Of a DNA stretch of 64,000 bases, positions 17,693 to 27,841 are shown piece by piece. Both the position numbers and the translations under genes were made by a program. The stretch's first letter is position 1. Each line of letters starts with the position of its first letter. Origin of the DNA: CBDEGU01 sp965238045. Lineage in GTDB: Bacteria; Acidobacteriota; Terriglobia; Bryobacterales; UBA6623. Location of the stretch: contig CBDEGU010000012.1 in the NCBI GenBank assembly GCA_965238045.1, forward strand, positions 2,108,001 to 2,172,000, given 5' to 3'. A model generated the notes under the pieces. It ran no database searches and was not told the DNA's origin. It saw only the letters and a list, made by a program, of their open reading frames with translations.

Positions 17693-18578
17693 GCCCTGGA
17701 CCCAGACTTGGCGCTAGAGCAACTCACGAACGGCCCTCGGCGCCAGATAGATTTCCGTCCTCTCCCCGTGCCGCTCCACGGTGCGAACATGGAGGAACGC
17801 GCGGCGCCGCAGGCTTTCGATTTCGGGCCGCAGATCATCCCCGAGCCGGTCGAGTTGCAGCGCCAGATCCTCTTCCAGGGCCGCTCCCAATTGGCACACC
17901 TCTCGCAGCAGGGCCAAACAACTTAACCTCCCGGTCCCTCCTCGACCCCGGCGCCTCCAAGGTATTCTATAACCGCAACACCCCGCGGGTTCGCCCCCCC
18001 GGCCGCGAGGGCGAAACCCAGCTTCTCGGCGCCGAACTGCTCAGCCGCACCCAGGCCCTGCTCCACCTGGCCCGCTACGACGCCCACCTCAGTCGCCGTT
18101 ACTACCGCGCTATTGCCGAGCTAGGGAGGTTCCGCAAGCTAGAGCGGACCGCCGAACAACACCACGAAAACAAAACTACCAAACAAACCGAACCTCGCCG
18201 AACCCGATCGAGATCACTATCTTACACAGCACCCTGCCACCCGCCACCGCCCCTCCCCCAGAAAGCCCCACCCAGCCAAATCCGCCAAACCGGTGTACCA
18301 AACAAACCCAATTTCACTCGTTCACGAGATTTCCCGCCCAACAAATCAACAACAGAACTCCGAGCCCCCCTCCGGGGACTGTCACGCATCTTCGCGTCCC
18401 CACTCAATCAACAACGGCCAACCGGCCATCGCGGCGAAGATGAGCTGACTGTACCCAGGGCCGCGGAATCCCCCGCTGGAATCCACAGCACCGATACCCC
18501 AAATCCCCCGACCCCCTGTCACGAGATTCCTCTCCCGCCAAATCAACAACATACACCAAAAACACCCCAAAACACTTG
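17677..18578 (+). pseudogene. start-less open frame, remnant of an acidobacterial multicopy protein
   Basis: The plus frame is open for about 300 codons from after a stop at 17674 to TGA 18576-18578, yet I find no in-frame ATG, GTG or TTG. The part from 17941 to about 18150 (SKVFYNRNTPRVR, RTQALLHLARYDAHL, SRRYYRAIAELGRF) resembles the C-terminal segment of a multicopy acidobacterial protein family that carries NALKHGLT-like words near its N-terminus. The remainder is rich in Pro, Asn, Thr and Gln. The front overlaps the antisense of the 67-residue gene and is probably meaningless. Best read as a decayed 3' gene end; the family call is from memory. Confidence 0.4.
17714..17917 (-). CDS. small hypothetical protein
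   Basis: A 67-residue frame starting at TTG 17915-17917 with GGGAGG eight bases upstream. It is amphipathic and helical at first (LEEDLALQLDRLGDDLRPEIESLRRR), then a short strand pair (AFLHVRTVERHGERTEIYLAPRAV). The function is unknown. It is 21 bases upstream of the 214-residue membrane protein and likely co-transcribed. Its reality is supported by the ribosome site and the downstream spacing only. Confidence 0.4.
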   Translation of the reverse strand: MALLREVCQLGAALEEDLALQLDRLGDDLRPEIESLRRRAFLHVRTVERHGERTEIYLAPRAVRELL

Positions 18579-18600
18579 ACACCGCGTGCTAGCCTATACT

Positions 18601-18915
18601 CGTAACGATCGGAAAGGATAGATCACCGCGATCCCCCGACCGTTTCCTGGCCAGGACAGAAAGCTCGCCCAGCGGTTCATCGCCTCCTCGAATCACAGAG
18701 GAGAGGGTGACCGCAAAGGCGGGTCTTCGGACGGCTCTCGAAAGTGGACATCCACCGCGAAGGGCTACGAGCGCAGTCGTGTACCATCGCCGCGCAGGAC
18801 TACTGCGCGGCAAGACCGCGCGAGAGAACCCTTCGCCCGGAACCGCCTGCAACTTCCGGCTGGGGCGGCTCGCCGGGATCACAGAGTCGGAACGAGAGGC
18901 GCCTCTCACTTTTTT
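18601..18915 (+). ncRNA. candidate structured non-coding RNA
   Basis: About 315 bases with no coding frame, several strong hairpins and a classic terminator at the end. Hairpins seen: CTCCTC/GAGGAG around 18691-18711, GTGGA/TCCAC around 18745-18756, and a perfect nine-base stem GCCGCGCAG/CTGCGCGGC at 18789-18811. TTGACA (18576-18581) and TATACT (18595-18600) precede it, though their 13-base spacing is too short for a standard promoter. I compared it mentally with RNase P RNA, tmRNA and SRP RNA and found none of their invariant segments. Identity unknown. Confidence 0.35.
18894..18915 (+). terminator. intrinsic terminator
   Basis: The palindrome GAGAGGCGCCTCTC (18894-18907) is followed within two bases by six T residues (18910-18915). 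It ends the hairpin-rich non-coding stretch on the plus strand. Confidence 0.6.
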
Positions 18916-19269
18916 GAAAGTTTTTTTGAATTTGAAAAAGAAGCACCACGAAGAACGAAGCTAGCAAACCCAGCCAGCCACCCAACCCATCCGCCAAACG
19001 ATGCAGCGGCGCCAGGGGGCGCGAAACCAGCCCCCATCTCACCATCCATCGCCCAAGAACCATTCCCCGACCCAACCTTAGCCGTCTCCCTCTTCAAAAA
19101 AAAGTTAAAAAATCCCAAAAAACCGGGCATTACCGGACAAAAGGCTCCACTCCAAGCCGCTCACCCTGCCCGCTCGAGTAGAACTTTTCGATGTCTCTTA
19201 GCTGGATCATAGGGCTCATGCCGGCCATGTCATTCCCAAGCAATCCAATCGAGTCCTGGCGGGTACTGC
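18916..19269. other. intergenic stretch without a recognised gene
   Basis: Pyrimidine-rich sequence with several A and T runs (for example near 18917-18945 and 19095-19120). No convincing frame, repeat copy or RNA was found. Confidence 0.4.
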
Positions 19270-19995
<726 letters not shown>

Positions 19996-20042
19996 CCCTG
20001 TTCCTCCTTCTTGGTTGTGTCCTTCGATTCCCTTTAGTGATT

Positions 20043-21296
20043 TCAGTTCAGCCGAATGCGGTCATGCTCATCCCAGGCGGACATATCGGACAAAATCACT
20101 TGATCGCCGGGCTGCAACCCCTGGCGGATTTCTATCTCATTCACCGACGTGCGTCCGACTGTAGCCTGTACACGGCCGGCGTGAAGCCCGTCGGGCTCTA
20201 ACCGAAACAAGCTGATCGTGCTGTTGCGTTGAGCGTAGACGGGGCGGCCCACTTTGATGACATCCCGGAGGTGGTCGAGCACGATTCGTCCGTCGACGCT
20301 CAAATCCGGGCGCGCGCCTCTGGGAAGCTCACCCTCTAATCGAATGTCCACCGTCACCGTCCCTTCGAGCACTGCCGGGTCGATGCGCATCACCGTACCC
20401 TGAATCACTCCGTTGCGCGTATCGATCTCCGCCCTCTGGCCGAATGTGATGTCTTTCGCCTGGGTCTCGGCAATCTTCAAAGCAGCCTTGAGCCGGCGCG
20501 GATCCGAAACTCGAGCCATCACGGTTCCGGGCGTGACCAACTGCCCCACCTCGACTTCGAGTTGCTGGAGAACACCGGATGCACCGGCGCGCACCGTGAG
20601 CCGGCCGAGCTGTTTCTCGCGCAACCGAACCAGTCCATGGGCCTGATCGATGCGCACTTGCTGGGCCGCGAGCTGTGCTTTGACGGAAGTCTCTCTTACC
20701 TCCAATCGCTCCTTTTCCAGCCGCAGCCGAAGTTCGAGTCGCTCCACCTTGACCTTGGATATTCGGAGTGTCACTTGGTCAGTGAGTCCGTCGTTTGCCA
20801 GTTCTTGATTTGCTTCCCATTCCGTGTTCGTCTGCAGGTACTCCGACTCGACCTGGGCCGCTGTCACCTCTTGGTCGACGCGCTGCATCTCCAATTGGGC
20901 TTGGAGGTCCGCATAGTCAGCTTCCGCCGCGCGCAGTTCCGATTGGGCGTCGAAGAGTTCCTGCTCGAGTTCGGGGTTGCTGAGTTCGAACAGAACGGTT
21001 TCCGGCTCGACTCGTACGCCGGGCAAGAGCAGGCGCCGCTCGACGCGGCCCTCGTCGCGCGCGGGAATCAGCAGAACAACCTCGGGGATCAGAGTTCCCA
21101 ATCCCCGGACATCGAGCACCATGTCACCGCGTCCGACCGAGTCGACGAAAACCGTGGCGCGCTCGACCGAAGGCGCCGCCGGCTCAAGCCGCGAGAGGGC
21201 GAAGGTGATGGCGGCCATCGTTGTCAGCGTGATCATCGAGCAGGCGATCCGCCAAAATCTCCGCTTGCGGACCAGGTCTTTGCGTGGGATGTCCAA
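20043..21296 (-). CDS. periplasmic adaptor (HlyD/MacA-type membrane fusion protein)
   Basis: A 417-residue protein with an N-terminal membrane anchor (FWRIACSMITLTTMAAITFAL), a first lipoyl half, a long coiled coil of about 115 residues (roughly 115-235: ELEQELFDAQSELRAAEADY onward), the second lipoyl half (LTVRAGASGVLQQLEVEVGQLVTPG) and beta-barrel segments. This is the layout of MacA-like adaptors that bridge an inner-membrane ABC transporter to an outer-membrane channel. The start is TTG 21294-21296 with GAGG seven bases upstream. No outer-membrane factor gene is in the operon. Confidence 0.88.
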   Translation of the reverse strand: MDIPRKDLVRKRRFWRIACSMITLTTMAAITFALSRLEPAAPSVERATVFVDSVGRGDMVLDVRGLGTLIPEVVLLIPARDEGRVERRLLLPGVRVEPETVLFELSNPELEQELFDAQSELRAAEADYADLQAQLEMQRVDQEVTAAQVESEYLQTNTEWEANQELANDGLTDQVTLRISKVKVERLELRLRLEKERLEVRETSVKAQLAAQQVRIDQAHGLVRLREKQLGRLTVRAGASGVLQQLEVEVGQLVTPGTVMARVSDPRRLKAALKIAETQAKDITFGQRAEIDTRNGVIQGTVMRIDPAVLEGTVTVDIRLEGELPRGARPDLSVDGRIVLDHLRDVIKVGRPVYAQRNSTISLFRLEPDGLHAGRVQATVGRTSVNEIEIRQGLQPGDQVILSDMSAWDEHDRIRLN

Positions 21297-21464
21297 GGTT
21301 CAGCCTCTATCGCGTCAGCGCACGCTCGAAGCAAGCGGCCGCGGGCCGGCGCCGCTCACACCGGCAGACTTCCGCCAAGTCGTCACACCGCAACCTCCTG
21401 AGGGCGAGTGCCGACCCGCGAACCGAACTGCTTGGTAGAACTTGTGGTTTCATGTACAAACTCG

Positions 21465-24167
21465 CTACTCGTGCCGCAGGGCCACCATGGGATCGATCTT
21501 GCTCGCCCGACGCGCAGGCACGAGAGCTGCGAGAACCGCTGTAGCCGCCAGAATCAGGGCAATCACCCCGAAAGTGAGGGGGCTGACGGCGGTAAGTCCA
21601 GACACCAGACTGTCAAGCAAACGGCGGAAGCCAAAGCTAGCCGCTAGGCCAATCGCCAGTCCAAGCGCGGCAGGGGCCATTGCGTCTCTTAGGACGAGCC
21701 CGAGAATGCTCTTCCGTTGCGCACCGAGCGCCATTCGAAGTCCGAACTCACTGCGCCGTTGATTGACTGAGAGCGAGATCACTCCGAAAATGCCAATGGC
21801 CGCCAAGAGGATCGCAACTGCCGCGAAGACTCCCAAGAGTGAGGCATAGAAACGATTCTGTGAGACGGTACCTGCAAGGGTTGATTCCAAACTTTGAACT
21901 CTATAAAGCACTTGAGTCGGATCAAGTTCGGCAACCGCCTTCCGAAGCGGCTCCGCGAGGGCGGCTGGAGCCGCGGCCATAAGGTACAAGGTCTTCCTCG
22001 TCGTTGCTAAGAACTGCAGGCCCTTATACTCGGTTGGACTCTGCAAATAGGAATGGTAGATCCTGCCAGGAGGGTCATCCACCCAATGAGGACTGCGTAC
22101 GTTTTCGACCACGCCAACGATCTCGCGAACCTGTGGCTCTTGGAACCCCGCGTTGTCGCCGGGACTGAAACGAGTAATACGAATCGCCTGTCCAATCGGA
22201 TTCTCATTGGGGAAGACCCGATCAACGAACGTCCGGTCAACAACCGCGATCCAGGGCGCATTTGCGGAATCTTGGTCGGTGATATACCGTCCTCGAATCA
22301 ATGGAATCTCCAGCGCCTGAAAGAATCCTGGGTCTACGCCGTTGGTAGAACCTCTCGGCGTGTCCTGCTCGTTCTCCACCTCGGGGCGCCCGACGATCGA
22401 GAAGGAATAATTCCCCCAACCGAAGCTAGGCAGCGAAGAACTCATGCTGGCGCTCTCTACTCCCGGGATCGCGCGCATCTTTTCCAGCAAGGATCTCCAG
22501 TAGAGAGACACGGCCGGTCTAAGTCGCTGCACCTCGTCGGGATCCGTTGTCCAATAATCCTTGCCTCCCAAGGAGATCGAAGCCGTCAGTACGCCCTCAG
22601 TCCGATAACCCCAACTGGGGCGCAATTCGTCCATGAGACCGTTGATCAGCAAGCCGGCGCAGCCAAGCAGAGTCGTCGCGAGAGCCAGCTCAGAGACCAG
22701 CAATACGCCTCTCAATCGCCGTCCCATGACGCGACTCGTGTCGCGGCCTCCCTGCTTCAGGGCTGGGTTGAGGTCCAACTTGAACGATTGAAGGACGGGG
22801 AAAAGACCGAACAGCAAACCGGTCGCCACAGAGACGCCAACCATAAAGACAAGGACGTTGGAATCGATCCGCATCTCTTGCAACATTGGGAAACCCCGCG
22901 GGGCCAGCGCAACAAAGATTCTGATGCCAGCGACGGCGACAAGAATAGCCGCAAGGCCGCCCAGCAAGCTCAGGGTCAAGCTTTCCGTGAATAACAGCCG
23001 CGCAATCCGAACCCGAGCCGCGCCGAGAGCGACACGAACAGTCAACTCCCTTTGCCGCGCCGCCGCTCGAGCCAGCATCATGTTCGCAACGTTGACGCAA
23101 GCGATAAGCAAAACCAACCCGACAGCCGCCTGCAGCATCCAAAGAGAGTCGTTTACCCGGCCGAACAATACCTCGCGCAAAGGCACGACGCCTGTAGCCC
23201 AGCGTTTCGCGGAACCGCCATGCTGGTCGTCGTATCCCGCGGAGATGGCTTCCGCTTCTGCCTCCGCCTGCTCCACCGTGACGCCGTCTCTGAGACGCGC
23301 GTACTTCGGCAGCCCGCGCACATGGGGTCGGTTGCTTTCGTCTACGGCTCTCCAGAGGTTGACATCCTCCGGCTGACGAGTGAGCCAGAACCCCGGCGGC
23401 ATGACGCCGATGACCGTTCTCTTCACCCCGTCCACCTCGAAGGAGCTGCCAATGACGTCACGCGATCCGCCGAACCGGCGTTGCCAGAAACCGTGGCTGA
23501 TCAGGACCCCCTCGGAGCGACCTCCCGGCTCGACGTCACTTGGCTCAAGAGGCCGTCCGAGCTGCGGCTGCACACCAAAAACCGAAAAGATGTTAACGTC
23601 AACAACCTGTCGGCCAATGCGCTCCGAGAATCCTTCGCCCGAGAGTGTAACCGTGTTGCCCCAGCTCGCCTGACTGATCGCCGTAAAGGAGCGGGAGTGC
23701 TCCTGCATGGCGAACATCTTCCCCGTCTGGAGATTCCGCCTGCCCCTGCCGGACGGATTCTTCTCGACGATCATCACGATGCGGTCGGCATCGGGGAACG
23801 GCCGCGACTGGAATCGTATTTGGTTGAGGATGCTGAACACGGTCGTGTTGGCTCCGATACCGAGAGCCAGCGACAGGACCGCCACCGCGGTGAACGCTGG
23901 ACTTTTGGCAAGGTTGCGAGCGCCGTAGCGCAAATCTTGCCCGAGAGTTTCGAGCCAAGCGACAGTCCAAACAGCGCGGCTGTCTTCCTTGACAAGTGTG
24001 CTGTTGCCGAATTGGCGTCGGGCGGCATGGCGCGCCTCCTCAGGCGAGAGCCCCTGCTCGATCAGCTCCCGCTCCCGCATATCAAGGTGGAAAGCCAGTT
24101 CGGCGTCGATCTCGCGACTCAGGCGATCACCGCGAAACCAACGTCGGATGACTCGCAACCAGCGCAT
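21465..24167 (-). CDS. acidobacterial duplicated FtsX/MacB-type ABC permease
   Basis: About 900 residues. The N-terminal 80 residues form the soluble permease-prefix domain (DAELAFHLDMRERELIEQGLSPEEARHAARRQFG in outline). Two FtsX-type units follow: the first begins DLRYGARNLAKSPAFTAVAVLSLALGIGANTTVFS and includes a MacB-type periplasmic domain; the second repeats the three-helix FtsX domain. This duplicated single-chain form is a family expanded in Acidobacteriota. ATG 24165-24167 is preferred over TTG 24176 because GGGGG lies upstream at better spacing. It follows the padR gene by a few bases, the usual arrangement for this family. Confidence 0.9.
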   Translation of the reverse strand: MRWLRVIRRWFRGDRLSREIDAELAFHLDMRERELIEQGLSPEEARHAARRQFGNSTLVKEDSRAVWTVAWLETLGQDLRYGARNLAKSPAFTAVAVLSLALGIGANTTVFSILNQIRFQSRPFPDADRIVMIVEKNPSGRGRRNLQTGKMFAMQEHSRSFTAISQASWGNTVTLSGEGFSERIGRQVVDVNIFSVFGVQPQLGRPLEPSDVEPGGRSEGVLISHGFWQRRFGGSRDVIGSSFEVDGVKRTVIGVMPPGFWLTRQPEDVNLWRAVDESNRPHVRGLPKYARLRDGVTVEQAEAEAEAISAGYDDQHGGSAKRWATGVVPLREVLFGRVNDSLWMLQAAVGLVLLIACVNVANMMLARAAARQRELTVRVALGAARVRIARLLFTESLTLSLLGGLAAILVAVAGIRIFVALAPRGFPMLQEMRIDSNVLVFMVGVSVATGLLFGLFPVLQSFKLDLNPALKQGGRDTSRVMGRRLRGVLLVSELALATTLLGCAGLLINGLMDELRPSWGYRTEGVLTASISLGGKDYWTTDPDEVQRLRPAVSLYWRSLLEKMRAIPGVESASMSSSLPSFGWGNYSFSIVGRPEVENEQDTPRGSTNGVDPGFFQALEIPLIRGRYITDQDSANAPWIAVVDRTFVDRVFPNENPIGQAIRITRFSPGDNAGFQEPQVREIVGVVENVRSPHWVDDPPGRIYHSYLQSPTEYKGLQFLATTRKTLYLMAAAPAALAEPLRKAVAELDPTQVLYRVQSLESTLAGTVSQNRFYASLLGVFAAVAILLAAIGIFGVISLSVNQRRSEFGLRMALGAQRKSILGLVLRDAMAPAALGLAIGLAASFGFRRLLDSLVSGLTAVSPLTFGVIALILAATAVLAALVPARRASKIDPMVALRHE

Positions 24168-24180
24168 CACTGTCAACCCC

Positions 24181-24507
24181 CTAGGCCTGCTCGAGCACCA
24201 GCGCGACGGCTGTGCTCACGCGCGTCCATTGATCCCTTGCCTGTTCGAGTTGCTTGCGGCCCGCTTTGGTGAGTGCGTAGTACTTGGCGCGGCGCTTGTT
24301 CTCGGTGGTCTTCCATTCGGACGAGATCCAGCCGTCGCGCTCCATGCGGTGCAGCGCCGGGTAGAGCGAGCCTTCCTCGATCTCCAGCGAACCCTCGGAG
24401 ATCTGTTGAATCCGGGTCGTGATTCCGAAGCCGTGCATGGCACCGCGGCGAAGAGTGGTCAGGACCAGGAGGTCGAGGCTTCCTTGAAGACGATCATTTT
24501 TGGCCAT
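24181..24507 (-). CDS. PadR family transcriptional regulator
   Basis: A 108-residue winged-helix regulator. The PadR core is evident: LDLLVLTTLRRGAMHGFGITTRIQQ, EEGSLYPALHRMERDGWI and KRRAKYYALTKAGRKQLEQ, followed by a short C-terminal dimer helix. These proteins usually repress an adjacent transporter and are released by small ligands. It is the first gene of the efflux operon and lies just upstream of the permease. A candidate operator is visible immediately before its start codon. Confidence 0.93.
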   Translation of the reverse strand: MAKNDRLQGSLDLLVLTTLRRGAMHGFGITTRIQQISEGSLEIEEGSLYPALHRMERDGWISSEWKTTENKRRAKYYALTKAGRKQLEQARDQWTRVSTAVALVLEQA

Positions 24508-24511
24508 AGTA

Positions 24512-24540
24512 TCCTAGCGATCTAGGGTAGCTGTCTAGGG
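24512..24540 (-). promoter_or_regulatory. candidate PadR operator
   Basis: On the plus strand CCTAG-N4-CTAGG at 24513-24526 forms an inverted repeat, and a further CTAGGG occurs at 24535-24540. It lies 5-33 bases upstream of the padR ATG. Autoregulation of the efflux operon through this site is an inference. Confidence 0.45.
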
Positions 24541-24689
24541 TATAATGCCACGAAAGAATGACCTCTGTCAAGCAAAGAAACGAGGCAAAGAGAGAGAGGT
24601 AAAGAAACGAGGCCTGGCAAGGCCAATAGAAACGTCCCCCCACTCCGGCCCAGCATGTCACGCCACCGCCCGCTGGGCTACACGATCTG

Positions 24690-25667
24690 CTAGGGAAGGT
24701 GGATCTTCGCTAGATAGATACTCGTCTTGGACTCGTGCGAAGAGTAGTAGCTCATCCAGAGCAGGTTCTCGTGCCACACCATGCCGGGATAGCTCGTATC
24801 ACCGCCACTGGGCAGGTTGAGGACGGGTTCGTAGCTCTGGCGGGTCATCCGCGCCAGCACCGTGGAAGCCGAGCCGCCGTCATGGTAGCGGCGGCCACTG
24901 GCCCACATGGATCCATCGGGCAAACGCAGGAAGTTCGGCCCGCCGATCCGGTGCTTCATCTTGTGGAACGTCCATTCCTTGTAGGGTGGACGGCTGTGCC
25001 CGATCCAGCCCGGGCGAATCAGCGCGATCATCTCGTCATCCGGCATGAAGCGTAGCGTGGTCTCGCTGACGCCCTCGACCATGAATTCCGTGATGTAGTC
25101 CCACTGGAGACCGTCGGTAGTCGTGTAGAGGAAACCGCGGCGCGGGCGTTTGCCCTCGTTCAGTTTCGATAGGCAGTACCCGCGGCCTTTGTGCCAGGTA
25201 ACGCGCCAGAGCCAATGGTCTTCAGCGAGCACGCGCCGCGGCGCTGTCCAAGCGCGGCCGTCGGAGGAGAACGAGACCCGCGGAGAGCGCGTCCAGTATT
25301 CGCCCTGCTCATTGACGATCCCGCCCATGAGTAATATCAGGCGCCCATCGGGCATGACGGAGAGTTTGGGGTCCCGCAGATCGATGTCCTCCTCTGCAAG
25401 GAGACCCGTCGATCGCCAGTTTTTGGCGTCCTCGGAAACCAAGACACGGACGACGCCGATGTCTCCGCCGTGAGTCACGCCTTCGCGGAACGTGCAGTAC
25501 CAGCGGTCTTGAAAGCGGGTCAGATCGGTGAAGGAATTGTGTGCGGCGCGGTCCCAGATTCTTTCCACCGAGATAATTTCGGGTTTGGGCCCGGCGCCGG
25601 AGAGCTGAGCCGGCGCAGTCAGCCCAAAAGCGGCGGTCGTATTCAAGCAGAATGTTCTGCGTGTCAT
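24690..25667 (-). CDS. exported sialidase-like BNR-repeat protein
   Basis: A 325-residue beta-propeller-like protein. The start ATG 25665-25667 has AGGAGG seven bases upstream and opens an export signal with twin arginines (MTRRTFCLNTTAAFGL). The mature part has six-bladed sialidase-type features: RFQDRWYCTFREG, VRVLVSEDAKNW, VSFSSDGRAWTAP and TTTDGLQWDY, degenerate Asp-box repeats. A full catalytic set of a GH33 sialidase cannot be confirmed, so it may act on another glycan. It is the first of three such proteins within 6.2 kb. Confidence 0.78.
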   Translation of the reverse strand: MTRRTFCLNTTAAFGLTAPAQLSGAGPKPEIISVERIWDRAAHNSFTDLTRFQDRWYCTFREGVTHGGDIGVVRVLVSEDAKNWRSTGLLAEEDIDLRDPKLSVMPDGRLILLMGGIVNEQGEYWTRSPRVSFSSDGRAWTAPRRVLAEDHWLWRVTWHKGRGYCLSKLNEGKRPRRGFLYTTTDGLQWDYITEFMVEGVSETTLRFMPDDEMIALIRPGWIGHSRPPYKEWTFHKMKHRIGGPNFLRLPDGSMWASGRRYHDGGSASTVLARMTRQSYEPVLNLPSGGDTSYPGMVWHENLLWMSYYSSHESKTSIYLAKIHLP

Positions 25668-25710
25668 GCTGCATCCTCCTCGGTGGCGGGTCCGGCGGTC
25701 AGCGGCTGGG

Positions 25711-25894
25711 TTAACCCGCATTTCTCACCACCTGGCGACCGAAGTACGCGATAGGCCCGCCACTACTTCGTTGCGCTTGCTCGCCGTGCTCAACGTACCA
25801 TCAAGTACGCCTGCGCTCGTCAAGCGGCCCGCGCCTCGTACTGACGCGCCTCTCACGCACTTCGCTTCGCCACGTGGTGAGAAATGCGGGTTAA
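25711..25894 (+). repeat. MITE-like repeat family A, copy 2
   Basis: A 184-base element with perfect terminal inverted repeats of about 21 bases beginning TTAACCCGCATTTCTCACC and ending in its complement, TTAA at both outer edges. It lies between the BNR protein start and the CehA/McbA-like gene end. Same orientation as copy 3; copy 1 is inverted. Confidence 0.85.
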
Positions 25895-25940
25895 GACTTC
25901 AGGCGTTCATGCCAAGCAAGCCATATGACTCGCGAAACAA

Positions 25941-27473
25941 CTATCGCGACTCGATGCGCAGCGAGTAGAACGCACGGGCCCGCTGATAAAGCTCCAGAAC
26001 CGTATCCCGCTCCGCTTCGCTGGAGAAGCGATTCTCTTCCGTTCGCGAAATCTCAATGAGTTCATTCAGCCAGCGAACGAAGAACAGCGCATCCCGGCTG
26101 GCATCGTAGCGGTTCTCGGGAAGAAAGATCGGACGCGAGTGTGCCATGCGGATCGTCGTTTCGGATTTTTCGAAGCATTGCACGGCGAGCCAGCTATAGC
26201 GGGAGACGTCCGCCTCAAATACCTTCTCGAAACTGGTTTCGCCCGCCGGAACCAGGAAGGTGTGTAAGCGCGTCCCGTTCGCGATCACCTCCAACCGATC
26301 GAGCGGGGCGCGGGCGACGGCTCGCATCCTCAGGCGCACGCTCCCGCCCGGCAACGGCTCTGCATCCACAAACAGCATCGGTCCGTTGGTGACAAAACTC
26401 TCGCCGCCCCGCAATCCTTCGTACCACGCTTGCACACTGAAAGGCTCCCGCAGCTTGACGTACGTGCGGTTATATCCGACCGGGTTGGGCAATACGCCGC
26501 TGGCCGATCCCGCCGAAGGGGGCACACGGAATCCGAGATTCAAGTAGCGGTAGTAAAGATCAAACGACGAGTCGGCGAACCCGTCCCATCCTCCGTACAC
26601 CTCCCGATCCCGCGGACGCCCCCACGCCTCACTGTCGTGGATGCCGTATTGATTGAAGTGATTGTGAAGCACGCCGAACGAGTCCGGAGGCTCGAGAGCC
26701 ATGACCACCGGGACCTCCCACCAAAAGGACTTCTCCACATCGACCCAGGGAAAAACTTCGCCCGCGGGCCGCTGGCGCCTGGCTTCCCGGATGAATCGAA
26801 TCCCCGCGGGGAACCATCTTCCATCGACGGCCAGGTCCAGCTTGGCGCGGAGTCCGTGCAGCATCCAGGCCCCGCCGCCTCGCTCATCTTCCGCATTCAG
26901 AACCGTCATCCACTCTCTCGGACCAACCTGGACTTCCGGATGGGAGGGCCACTGCTTCCCCTTCCACAAATCCCGCTTGTTCCACATCGTGAAAACGACG
27001 CTCAAATCGAGGCCCTCGGCCAGCGCGAGGGAGGGCACATCTTCAGGAGGCCGGTGGATGTGGAAATCGGCGGACCACCACCCCAACTCGTTCATCCTGA
27101 TCCAGGGTTGGAGTTGGACGGTCAGTTCCAAGGGCTGGTTGTGGCTGACTTCAATCTGTTCCTCGAATCGCTCGAACTCGGTCCCGCGCTCGCACACCAC
27201 CGTGTAGACGCCGGCAGGAAGTTCGACCTGGGCGCGACCTCGGGCCACGAAGCTCCCCAAATACCAGGGCTGACCGCCCGCCCGGTTCCGAGCGGTCCGG
27301 TCCAGCAACGCGTTCGAGGGCTGATACATCTTGCCGCGAGCACCACGGACCTCCCAGCGCGCCCACACTGCCTCGCCGGCCGCATCGGTCGCGCGCAGGC
27401 TCAGCTCAGCGGCCGAAGCGGAGACGAAGCCCGCCATGAGAACAACACTCAAAGAGAGTCTGAAAATGCTCAT
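25941..27473 (-). CDS. secreted CehA/McbA-like metallohydrolase
   Basis: A 510-residue protein with a Sec signal peptide (MSIFRLSLSVVLMAGFVSASAA). A beta-rich N-terminal domain resembles carboxypeptidase-regulatory folds, then WWSADFHIHRPPED supplies the PHP-type metal-binding HxH motif, followed by a long alpha/beta region with VLHNHFNQYGI. It matches the CehA/McbA family of PHP-like hydrolases that cleave carbamates or phosphoesters; the real substrate here is unknown. It sits between two sialidase-like genes, suggesting a periplasmic or outer-surface role in the same group. Confidence 0.75.
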   Translation of the reverse strand: MSIFRLSLSVVLMAGFVSASAAELSLRATDAAGEAVWARWEVRGARGKMYQPSNALLDRTARNRAGGQPWYLGSFVARGRAQVELPAGVYTVVCERGTEFERFEEQIEVSHNQPLELTVQLQPWIRMNELGWWSADFHIHRPPEDVPSLALAEGLDLSVVFTMWNKRDLWKGKQWPSHPEVQVGPREWMTVLNAEDERGGGAWMLHGLRAKLDLAVDGRWFPAGIRFIREARRQRPAGEVFPWVDVEKSFWWEVPVVMALEPPDSFGVLHNHFNQYGIHDSEAWGRPRDREVYGGWDGFADSSFDLYYRYLNLGFRVPPSAGSASGVLPNPVGYNRTYVKLREPFSVQAWYEGLRGGESFVTNGPMLFVDAEPLPGGSVRLRMRAVARAPLDRLEVIANGTRLHTFLVPAGETSFEKVFEADVSRYSWLAVQCFEKSETTIRMAHSRPIFLPENRYDASRDALFFVRWLNELIEISRTEENRFSSEAERDTVLELYQRARAFYSLRIESR

Positions 27474-27841
27474 ACTCTTCCCCAGGACACGCCGATGCCA
27501 ACGGTTGGCATTATAGCCCGTTGGCTGCTTGTGACTCGGCCATTGTCCGACTTGCCAAGGAGCGGAGGGCCACCTTCAGCGATTTACCGGCTCTGCGGCC
27601 ATGTCGAACTGCGTTGGTGAACACTACGCCGTCAGGGCGGATCGCTTTGGCATGATTGAAGCGTTGCGGGCGACACACAAGGATTTCCGAGGCAGCCGGC
27701 ATGGCCGGCCTGAAACCGGAAGGGGAAGCTCTTGAACACATAGAAGCTCGTCAAGAACAGACGAACTGCCGCCACAGCGACCTCCTTCAAACCGTTTTCG
27801 ACCGCCTTGAAGTCACTTCCTGGCATAATGGGAGGCCCACC

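Noticed and set aside
18576..18600. Standard sigma-70 promoter
   Set aside because: TTGACA and TATACT are good hexamers but only 13 bases apart, too close for a normal promoter; mentioned only as context for the RNA candidate.
18601..18915. RNase P RNA, tmRNA or SRP RNA
   Set aside because: The invariant segments of these RNAs were looked for and not found.
23052..24272. 406-codon plus-strand frame
   Set aside because: Antisense of the duplicated permease; it also runs into the padR gene.
26430..27620. 396-codon plus-strand frame
   Set aside because: Antisense of the CehA/McbA-like gene, which has a signal peptide and an HxH metal motif.
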